Assembly (NCBI RefSeq): GCF_000276665.1
Contig: NW_004955425.1
Span: 20,295,939-20,359,938 of the forward strand
DNA length: 64,000 nt
DNA from: Chinchilla lanigera
Lineage: Eukaryota; Chordata; Mammalia; Rodentia; Chinchillidae
Reading direction: 5' to 3'
The translations under genes were made by a program, and so were the position numbers. Of this stretch, positions 55,797 through 64,000 are shown piece by piece (within the stretch, counting starts at the first letter, position 1; each line of letters starts with the position of its first letter). The notes beneath the pieces are model-generated. The model was not told where the DNA came from, ran no database searches, and saw only the letters and a list, made by a program, of their open reading frames with translations.

Positions 55797-57175
55797 CTAA
55801 AAAAAATTTTAAAATAGCAAAAGAATGACAAAATGAGAAATTCGACTGTCTATTTAATGTATGAGTCCATGTTACAGAGCACCCCTCTAACCAAACCCAA
55901 TTAAAATAATTATGCGAGCTACTGAAGACTGAGTACACGGCCCTTGATAAAGGCGCACTGCTCACCCCAGACCTTCTCAGACAGTGCCTTCCCCTTCTAG
56001 TTCATCAAGCAAGTACGAAACGCCCACAGCTTTTACATAAGCATGCCATTCGGAATTTTCAGAAATTCTGGAATTTTCAGAAAATTTTTAGTTTGGGAAA
56101 AATCTAAAATTACAAACAGCTTACATGTATGTAGTCCTGAATGACTTAACCACTGGGTAGGTTCTGAGAAATTGGATGTCTGACTACTTTATCACTGTGG
56201 GAACATCACTAAGTGTATGTAACCTGGACGAGAGACCGTTACACGCCTGCGCTGTAAGGATGTACAACCTACTGTCTCCAGGGCCATGAGGAACAAAACA
56301 GATCAAGCTCAAGAGAAATGATGAACTGGAGATTTGGGAGACACGAGGTGTGCGTGACTGCTGACGGTGAGCCGTGGTACATCACATAGACTGAGAGCCT
56401 TCAAGTGCCGCCTCAGTGGACACACAGGTGGATACACAGGAGACACACACTTACTAATAAGTGCTCACGTACTACCAAGTGTCACACAGTGTGTAATTGT
56501 ATATGCCATGCACTTATATAATTGGCGGTGCAGTAGGCTCATTTACATAAGCAGCACTACAAACATGTGAGCACTGCTCTGTACCGTGAGAGCTGCAAAG
56601 TCACTAGGCAACAGGGAGACTTCACCTCCACTACGCCCTCATAACACCCTCATGACACCCTCACGACACTAATGCAGCACAGGGTCCACTGTGGACCAAA
56701 ACATCACGATGCTGCACAGGACTACACCAACAAAACCCTGCACTGTGCACAAAATCTGCACTTCGGGTTTCACCTAAGTACAGATGAATTAGTTTATGAC
56801 TGTAACACTCAAAAAAGAAGTAATACATTCAAGTCTTCCAGGGGTAAACAGGTAAGACAGTAGTACATCATGACTCCAGAAAGAACATACTTCAAACCAA
56901 ATCCTAAGATGACCACACTTTGTATCTTCTCATTTGATGTATCTTTATATGTATGAAAGAAGTACTGTATGACTTGTACAAATTTAAATGAAACTTTTCA
57001 AATGATCCATTATTACGGGAATTATAGACATTTGTTTTTATATAAAAACTATACAGTGAGTGACATCTAGTGACATAAATATTTAAACGAGGCCCTCCAT
57101 ACCCCTCTAAAGGTTGTTCTAACCCAAAGCTGACAGGTTATATTTGTCTCTGTGTAGATAAAATGTTTTCCTTAC
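55797..57175 (-). other. HERC4 intron with a Tigger/MER2-type element
   Basis: The middle of the intron is taken by the DNA element at 56132-56724. The flanks are AT-rich with nothing else seen. Confidence 0.65.
56132..56724 (+). mobile_element. Tigger1/MER2-type non-autonomous DNA transposon
   Basis: The left end is TAGTCCTGAATGACTTAACC, with GGTTCTGAGAAATTGGATGT soon after. The right part has TAATTGGCGGTGCAGTAGGC, CACTACAAACATGTGAGCAC, TCACTAGGCAACAGGGAG and GTCCACTGTGGACCAAAACA, ending CAGGACTA. These blocks, in this order, match the MER2/Tigger1 consensus I remember. The ends are inverted copies beside TA. The transposase is absent. Confidence 0.75.
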
Positions 57176-57300
57176 TTGGCTATTTCCACAGGAAACCTTC
57201 CAGAAGGGTAACTTAGCCATTTTTGAATTACAGCTTCATTCACTGTCCAGATCTGCTTTGAAGGATCAGGACATCTAAAGTCATCTGGTGGCCCACAGTT
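57176..57300 (-). CDS. HERC4: HERC4 exon, 16th from last (most upstream in window)
   Basis: This exon is 125 nt, with acceptor ACAATTTAG and donor GTAAGG. It encodes NCGPPDDFRCPDPSKQIWTV, cut here, then NEAVIQKWLSYPSGRFPVEI and A plus two bases. It follows the RCC1-like domain, at about residue 383 by back-counting from 1057. No further HERC4 exon was found between 57301 and 64000. Confidence 0.94.
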
Positions 57301-57439
57301 CTAAATTGTAAAATTAAACACATTAGTCAGAGGGAAGAGATATTATCTGTAACTCAAAACAAAGAACTTCCCAGCTTTTGAGATTTTTTTAAAACAAAAT
57401 GAAATACAAACAGCAAACACATCAGGGGAAAAAAATGTG

Positions 57440-57510
57440 CATTTTTCTTTTTTTGAGACATCATCTCACTGTGCTTAGAACTTGCTACATAACGGAGGGT
57501 TTCAACTTGT
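57440..57510 (-). repeat. B1-like fragment
   Basis: TTTTTCTTTTTTTGAGACAT, then CATCTCACTGTGCTTAGAAC. It is truncated. Confidence 0.5.
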
Positions 57511-57524
57511 ATCTAGATGTCCCC

Positions 57525-57925
57525 CAAAGCCTTATGTGTTCATAGGTGTGGCTTGCTCATAGGTGGAGCTTTCTGGAGCTGGCTATATCTCAGGTGTGTG
57601 ATACTGGGATTCCGGGTGTGTGGTACTCACTAACTGGAGTTAGCACAGTTCTGGGTGTGGGTGGCACCAATCGATGGACTTATAGGCTGGACAGAATATT
57701 AGGGGAGAAAAGAAGGTAGGCTGCTGCTGCTGCCGCTGCTTGCTGCTCACTGTTCTGCCTGCCCCACCATGGACTGTTTCTCCTCTGTATGCCCCTTCAC
57801 CATGCCACCCTGCATCAGAACCAGCTGACTATGGACTAAAACCTCTCCAAACTGTGAGCCAAAATTAACTTGTAAGCACTGCGTATTTTGTGCCAGCAAC
57901 AAGAAAAGTAATTAAGACACCCAAG
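57525..57925 (+). repeat. unidentified dispersed repeat, type A
   Basis: The block CTATGGACTAAAACCTCTCC, AACTGTGAGCCAAAATTAAC, GCCAGCAACAAGAAAAGTAA is shared in order with 59480-59605. It contains a (CTG)n run at 57721-57740. It may be an LTR or an internal piece of an old element. Confidence 0.4.
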
Positions 57926-57929
57926 CTGA

Positions 57930-58004
57930 CCTCAAAACTTACGTATATTTCTTCCCAGGGCCCTCAAGTGCTGGAATTACAGGTGTGTACCACTATACCC
58001 AGCT
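57930..58004 (-). repeat. B1-like fragment
   Basis: CTCAAGTGCTGGAATTACAG through CCACTATACCCAGCT. Confidence 0.7.
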
Positions 58005-58753
58005 GGGTTTTTTGCTGTTGTTTGTTATTACCTGGGGACTAGAGTAATGTGAAAAGCTTTGATCTCCACCTGAGAAAATTCTTTTTACACAGAAATATTC
58101 TTCAGAATCTGTAGTAAAAATGAATTGCAACAAAATTAGAATCAAAGGCTTGTATCACATTTTTAAGAGCCTCAAATTTTCTAATGGACTTGTTTAATCA
58201 TCTAATTTAGTTAGACTCCCCCCCCAATCACATGCGCCATGACATAAAATAACTTGGAATATTCTGAGTGCTCTAGAGTTGAGGGTGAGTAAAAGATGAA
58301 TGAGACCACTAACACCAGCCACATCTCTTAAGTTGACAACTGTCTTCTGGACTGCACACAGAAGTCTGTATCACAGTTATTTCAGTTTAAACTGAAAACA
58401 ATATAAAAATAGGGTGAATGCCATAAAAGGCAGTTTAGAAGAAAACAAAAATTACCATTACTGATTCAAGAAAAATAACACAGTAAATACTAAAACTTTA
58501 GTAAATGAAATTGTTTTCTCATTCAGTCATTCTGTACAAAAGATAATACACAATTCTTTATCAATAAAACAAAAGTCCAGAAATGTGTGCATCAGGAGGC
58601 AAACCCAATATGGGTAAAGAAGGGGCCATAAAGTTCTCATGAAAAAGTTCACGCCCTGCTCCTTCCCTGTCCCCCACAGCAGTATGTGTGCAGTTGAAAT
58701 GACTTCTGGGAACACATAGAAGCACTGCATATCAGTATCGAAACTCCACACTG

Positions 58754-58862
58754 AGGGGCTGGGGATTTAGCTCAGCGGCAAAAGCGCCTGCCTGGCAAGC
58801 GCAAGGTCGTGAGTTCGGTTCCCGGTACCAGAGAAAAACCAAAAAAAAAAAAAAAAAAAAAA
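58754..58862 (+). repeat. young ID-like SINE with 13-bp target-site duplication
   Basis: GGGCTGGGGATTTAGCTCAG through GAGTTCGGTTCCCGGTACCA, with long poly(A). AAACTCCACACTG occurs on both sides. Confidence 0.95.
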
Positions 58863-59219
58863 AAACTCCACACTGCAATTCATGTCCAGCCGTTACCAAA
58901 TATGATACATTTCTGCTATCTGCATTTTCAAGCCTCATCCCTCTGTCAACTATTTCAACTTGTACTATCTGTGACTATGTCACAGATACAGATTATAAAT
59001 TCTTTTCAAGGAAAGGACTACATTTTCATTTCCTTGCTTATTCACTATTAACAATGTTTCATCTTTAAAGAACTCACTAAATATTTGCTGAAATGAAAAT
59101 ACAATATAAAATAAATTTCATCTAGCTTGGAACATACTAAGAGTAAAAATCTTCAGAGTTCAGAACATTGAAGTCAAGTTTTTCCACAAATCACAAGAAT
59201 GTCTTAAGGCCAAAGACAA

Positions 59220-59605
59220 GTTTTGAGACCAGTTCCTCACAGTTTACATCTCACCTGCCCCTGCCAGCCTCATCCGCTCATCGGGAGGGCTTTAGGTGGT
59301 GCCTGGGTCACAGGTGCGTGACTCTCCTCAGCACACTAGCTGATGCACGAATCTGCAGCTAAGTGTGAAGCTGGGAGGTGGATCCTGTCAGAGAAGGTGG
59401 GTCCCTGGGGGTGGGCCCTGGGAGGGCCAGCTCCCTCCCCGTCCCTGGACCCTCTCTGAGCCCTCTGCCATGTCACTGTGTCCTGCAGCCAGCAGACCAT
59501 GGACTGAACCCTCACCAACTGTGAGCCAAATAACCCTTCCTGCTCTCAGTTGTGAGTTTCAAGTACGGTGTGCCAGTGACAAAGAAAGTAACTAACACAT
59601 TCAAC
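59220..59605 (+). repeat. unidentified dispersed repeat, type A
   Basis: GAGGTGGATCCTGTCAGAGA, CCATGGACTGAACCCTCACC, AACTGTGAGCCAAATAACCC and CAGTGACAAAGAAAGTAACT. It shares its last 130 bp with 57780-57925. Confidence 0.4.
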
Positions 59606-60512
59606 AGCATAATTTTATATGAAATAAACGGATGACCTGACTTAGGACTTTTCCCTACATTATTCATATAAATCTATATGGAATTCATTTAGAAATTTAT
59701 TTCAACAGACTTAGCCATACAGTAATCACTTATTTATTCCTAAAATATTCCTATATAAATAACTCCTTAAAAGATAAATGATTAACCTACAGTATATGAA
59801 TGAGTTTCTGAAAGCTAGGCATGAGAAGTCAGTTTCCTTAATTACTACTCCAAGAAGTTTGAGAACCCTAGTCTTCCGTTCTATACAATTTCCTGCAGGC
59901 TGCGTTTTGCTCAATGTATCTCTATGTTTGTCCTAATATTCTGCTTGTTCTTCTGCATTTCCTGTAAATTGGCAACTGATCTAGACAGGCTCCAATCAGA
60001 AACTCATTACTCCAGTCAAACTACAGCCCTGCAGGGTAGGGGTCTGCTCCATAAGGAAACACATGTCTGGTAGGGTTCCTTTCTGTGATGCCTGCAATCA
60101 CTGCTGCTCAATGCTCAGAACAGTAATTCAACAGGGGTCTGAAAGTGGTAGTAAGGCTGTGTATCCTACAGTTGCTCAAGCTAGAGTCTTTCCCTATTTT
60201 TCTTACTCTCCTTTGTTAAGGTCCACCCTTTGTCAGCTCTTCAAGCTAACGTTTCTCACCATTTTCTCTTGTTTTCCAATTAGTTTTTTCTCTGTAAATT
60301 CATGCTAGTTTTAATTTCCATTATCACTAAAAGCAAGGACCCACACTAGACGTCAACAGGTTTTGACACCCCAAGCCCTGCTATGGGATTCATCCCGATC
60401 TCCAAACTGGCTAAATGCTCACAATACTGGATACCATGGACAAACAGGGGACTTTCAGAGCTCTCTTAAAGGAACAGTTGACCATAAAATCATCTGCTGC
60501 TTCAAGGTATTT

Positions 60513-60667
60513 GTTTGTTTTGAGATAGGGTCTCACCAGTCTTGCTATGCAGTTCAGGCCAGACTTGAGCTCACTTTGTAGCCCAGGCTGGTCTCGAACT
60601 TGGCAACAATCCTCCTGCCTCAGCCTCCTGAGTGCTGGGATTACAGGCGTGTGCCACCACGCCAGGC
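60513..60667 (-). repeat. B1-like SINE
   Basis: TTTGTTTTGAGATAGGGTCT through CACCACGCCAGGC. Confidence 0.9.
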
Positions 60668-60884
60668 AAAAAGACCTTTCTGAGAGAATGACAGTACTGT
60701 ATTCCTGAGACCTGAATAGGGGAGAAGAATTCAATATAAAGGCCACAGTGGGAACGTACCCAGAGGCAGGAAAGAGTTTGACAGGTTGGGAACTGAAACG
60801 TGATCTGTGTGGCTAGGGCTGCCAGTGTTGGGCCTGGATGGGGGTGGGGGCAGAGAGGGCTGGTGGGCCATGATAAGGAACTTC

Positions 60885-61900
60885 AGGTTTTTTGGTTTAA
60901 CTTTTTATTTGGAAATAATTTCGAAGTTATAGAAAGTAATTGTAGTCACAGAAAGTAACTAGAAACCTGGTTCCCATCTCACTTCAGTGGAATGACAAGA
61001 TTCAGTGTGGTGTAAGCCCACACAACTACTGTGTGAGAATTCACTGTAAGCACTGGAGTTGTAGAGAATACTACGAGACCCCTGTGTACCCTCTGTTAAC
61101 ATCTTACGGGGTGCTGTGTATCACTGGCTCTCTATCCTAAGCATAGATATATGACTGACTGAACTATGGAGAGAATTCCATGATCCTTTACTCCTAAATA
61201 CCATGCATGTTTCCTACCATACTGTAATCACCCACTTCACTAAACTTAATACTGACACACTGTCCTAGCTAATTTACCCATCTCTCTTGTCAGCTGTCTC
61301 TGTGTGTGTGTGTCAGACGTACTTCATATAACATTTTTTCCCTTTAGTACAGGATCTGGTCTGGGAATGATGTGTTGTAGTACGTCGTTATTTCTCTTTA
61401 GAATCTTTTATTCTGGAGTGGTTAGCCTTTGTCTTACGATGTTGAAATTTTCAAAGAATTCCGTCTTCCCTTTATTTTAATAGACTGTTTTACCTTTTGT
61501 TAAAAAAAAAAAAAAAAAAAGAGATAGGGTCTCACTATGTAGTTTAGGCTGGCCTTGAACTGGCATCGATCCTCCTGCCTCAGCTTCCAGGGTGCTGGGA
61601 TTCAGGCGCGCACCACCACACCTGCATTAAGGTGTGTTCTGATCTTTATCTTTCATGCTGGAAGATGTCCTCAAGTACCAAATGGCTCTCACCTGCCCAC
61701 GCAAGAGCCAGGTAGTTCATTTATGACAATTTGATCCAGATAAAACAGTGTAAACTGAAAGAAATGTGAGCAATCTGTTGCTGTAAGGTGTGCTAAAAAC
61801 AGATCCTCCCCTACACCTGCAGTGTTCTTCAGTGTTCTCTTAGCTGGTCATCACTGTTCTTGGTAAGAAAGATCCCCTTGATTTTTTTAAAAAAAAAGAC
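60885..61900 (+). repeat. old L1 3'UTR-like region
   Basis: TTTTTATTTGGAAATAATTT, CCCCTGTGTACCCTCTGTTA, GATCTGGTCTGGGAATGATG and AGAATCTTTTATTCTGGAGT follow the order of an ancient L1 (L1M type) 3' end. A B1 interrupts it. Confidence 0.45.
61503..61627 (-). repeat. B1-like SINE
   Basis: GAGATAGGGTCTCACTATGT through GCACCACCACACCTGC. A run of A precedes it instead of T. Confidence 0.82.
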
Positions 61901-62247
61901 AAAAGTAGGGAGAAAGGCAAAATCTAATGAAGGAACTCATGCACTGGCAGTCAGGAGTCTATAAAATTTTACTGTCTCTCCCCAATCCACACTCACTGAC
62001 ACTTTTATTTATCTTATAGATTAGCCTGCATTTTATATTTCTTTTAGGTGAGTTTAAAAATATGACACAGTGGCATTACTTCTTCATCTTCTAGCTGAAC
62101 CACCAGCCTCTCCAAATCTACTACCCAGTAACAAAAAAGGTAGGGTGAACGTATGATCTTTTGTATTTATTTACTACCCTTTTGCTTTCTAAATTTCCAT
62201 GTTAGTACTGAAGATGGTATTAATTTTTGCATTTTTTTTTATTACTA

Positions 62248-62971
62248 TCATATTTCCCCAAAATAAGACCTAATTGGAAAATAAGCCTTAGCATGATTTT
62301 TCAGGGTTCTCCTAATAAAAGCTCCTCTCAAGAAGTAAGTCCCAGTTAAGATTGTCATCCAGACAGGTGCATATTGTGTGCCGGCTGCAACATATGATGG
62401 ATATAAGAGTTGTAATATTATCAATATATAATTAGGTATAAATAAAGTTACTGACATTAATACTTACAAGTATTTGTCACACCCAAGCAGGTGCCTTTGG
62501 ACAAGAGGTAAATGTCTATGTGAACAGATGAATGAGACTTCTTGCCAAGTGACCTATCAGAGTACAGACAGACACACAAGTACCGTGCACACTACATGAC
62601 AGATGGACACAGTATGTCTAATACGAACCTTCACAACTCAGTGTCATGTGTTATAACGAGGCACTATGAGCAGATTGCATGGGTGAGAAGCGTCGTTTAA
62701 GGAGAGTGTACTGCTGGACCTGGCAGACTGGGGCAGTGCTTCTACAGGAAATGCAGTCACAAGAGATTCAGGCCATGATTCAGGGTGTGGAGAGTTATGG
62801 TGATGTTTCAGAAGATGACACAACTATATCTGAGTAAGTGCTGATTTCTGTACCTGAATAAATGCATACCTTGTACATGAAAAAATAAGACATCCTCTGA
62901 AAATAAGCCCTATCATATCCTTTGGAGCAGCAATTAATATAAGACCTCGTCTAATTTTGGGGGAAATATGG
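62248..62971 (+). mobile_element. inverted-repeat DNA transposon-like element, family not identified
   Basis: The left end is CATATTTCCCCAAAATAAGAC. The right end, read on the other strand, is CATATTTCCCCCAAAATTAG. Subterminal blocks AATAAGAC and AAATAAGCC also recur in inverted form. The 724-bp span is too short for a full transposase gene. A 52-codon ORF and an AATAAA sit near the right end, as if the 3' end of a lost gene were kept. No clear target duplication was found. Confidence 0.6.
62679..62837 (+). pseudogene. 52-codon ORF in the inverted-repeat element
   Basis: ATG GGT through GAG TAA, starting MGEKRRLRRVYCWTWQTG and ending SYGDVSEDDTTISE. A poly(A) signal AATAAA at 62857-62862 follows the stop by 19 nt. 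The acidic, Ser-rich end resembles the C-terminus of many transposases, but I cannot name the family. It is probably a transposase remnant and not a host gene. Confidence 0.35.
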
Positions 62972-62989
62972 TGTTTATTTCCTTTATCT

Positions 62990-63360
62990 ATTGGTTATCT
63001 TAAAGTCTGTCTTATTTATTAGGTGTCTTACTGTGCTTCTGAACATGTTTGGATACTTCAGATATTCAGCATGTTACCCTTAGACTGTAGTTACAAATGT
63101 TTTTTCCAACTGTCTGCTTAGTTTTGACTCACAGAATATTTACTTTTCCATTTAATCAAATATCCAATTCCTTGTGACTTTCACTGTATTTATGCTGCAA
63201 AAAGTTTTCCCCACCCTCAAATCATAATTTTCCTGTCAGGAACTTTTTACTCATTAATACACCTAAAATTTATGGGTGAATATGACCTAAACTGATCTTT
63301 TGTCCCCACTTTCATGTGCTCCCTTGATTTTCTCACAGATGCCTGTAATATAAAATGTTA
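62990..63360. repeat. possible old L1-derived sequence
   Basis: Stretches such as CATGTTTGGATACTTCAGAT and ATATCCAATTCCTTGTGAC recall L1 untranslated parts. Divergence is high. Confidence 0.25.
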
Positions 63361-63635
63361 ATGCTTTGTTATTCTTACTCTCTGCCTGCTAGCAGCAAAC
63401 ACTGTCTCACAAGATTACTTTTCTACACTTCATGTTTTTCACTGTTTAAAGGGAAAAGGAGAGCAAAGATTTCTCCCTTATGAAGGAACTAAAGTTCTTT
63501 TCCATCAAATTATCATCCATATTTTGAAACAGTCTTTAGAAAAAAATTACCCCAGTCATGTTTCGGAAGCAACAATCACTGTATCTTAACTGAAGAAGTA
63601 TACAGATTTCTTCTCTTTTTGATTCTTCTTCTTGT

Positions 63636-63821
63636 GATGAGCTGAATTGTGTACACCCCCAAAAAAATCATGCTGGAAGCCCTATGCCTGAGTAGTATCC
63701 GAGAATGTACCTATCTTTGACACTAGAGTCTTTAAAGAGGTGAATAAGGTAAAAATGAAGTGATTAAAGTGACCAGTATTCTGCATAATACTGGTCTCTT
63801 ATAAGACGAAGAAGATATATC

Positions 63822-63878
<57 letters not shown>

Positions 63879-64000
63879 CCAGAGAACCCATGAGAAGGTA
63901 TCTAAAACCAAGGAGAGGTCTCAGAAAACTAAACTTGATGACCCTTTCTAATGCTGAGAAAATGAATGTGTTCCTTAAGCCACTCAATCTATGGTATCAT
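63636..64000 (+). repeat. MaLR (MLT1-type) solo LTR, cut by window end
   Basis: The order GCTGAATTGTGTACACCCCC, GTCTTTAAAGAGGTGAATAA, TCTCTTATAAGACGAAGAAG, AAACCAAGGAGAGGTCTCAG, and CTTAAGCCACTCAATCTATGG, cut here, is that of an MLT1-like LTR. A (GA)n run has expanded inside it. It is an old non-coding LTR. Confidence 0.68.
63824..63874. repeat. (GA)n microsatellite
   Basis: About 25 GA units in the place where MLT1 LTRs usually have a short GA-rich stretch. Confidence 0.97.

Larger units (their letters stand above)
57301..64000 (-). other. HERC4 intron, cut by window end
   Basis: 6.7 kb with no further HERC4 exon seen. Content: two type A repeat pieces, an ID, two B1 copies, an old L1 3' region, an inverted-repeat DNA element and a MaLR LTR. 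58010-58740 and 59610-60360 hold nothing I recognise. Confidence 0.6.

Noticed and set aside
57300..64000. Search for the next upstream HERC4 exon or the RCC1-like repeats
   Set aside because: No acceptor-frame-donor combination matching HERC4 was found. The next exon is probably beyond the window.

Overview
This window is mammalian nuclear DNA. It has split genes with GT-AG introns, 3'UTRs with poly(A) signals, and dense SINEs. The SINEs are tRNA-derived ID-like elements and B1-like monomers and dimers, which points to a rodent. The ID and dimeric B1 forms do not look like mouse or rat copies, so I suspect a non-murid rodent, but the species cannot be fixed by eye. I see no bacterial-type operon, CRISPR array or phage.

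The layout is two convergent protein genes. The + strand carries the 3' half of SIRT1: five exons at 1675-1822, 3178-3257, 3837-4023, 6000-6554 and 9640-9968, then a 1.75 kb 3'UTR to about 11720. These are equivalent to human exons 5-9, from residue E315 to the stop. A gap of about 2.6 kb follows. The - strand carries the 3' two thirds of HERC4. Sixteen exons lie between 57300 and 15306, with the 3'UTR ending near 14325. All sixteen join in phase into 675 codons, covering the spacer after the RCC1-like domain and the whole HECT ubiquitin-ligase domain with its catalytic Cys. The upstream HERC4 exons lie beyond position 64000.

Introns and the intergenic gap are filled with repeats. There are many B1-like and ID SINEs, several ID copies having perfect target-site duplications. 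There is also a 5'-truncated L1 (45718-47342), MIR and L2 relics split by younger insertions, MaLR-type LTR pieces, a Tigger/MER2-type DNA element (56132-56724), and an unrecognised inverted-repeat element with a small ORF (62248-62971). Large purine microsatellites are present as well.

The least ordinary signals are two minus-strand, exon-like open segments that are not HERC4 exons: 26666-26850 and 11731-11900. Both have good splice sites and would join in phase. Others are a 24-nt HERC4 microexon, an intragenic CpG island next to a HECT exon, and a weakened miR-34-type site in the SIRT1 3'UTR. Human comparisons are from memory. I ran no search.
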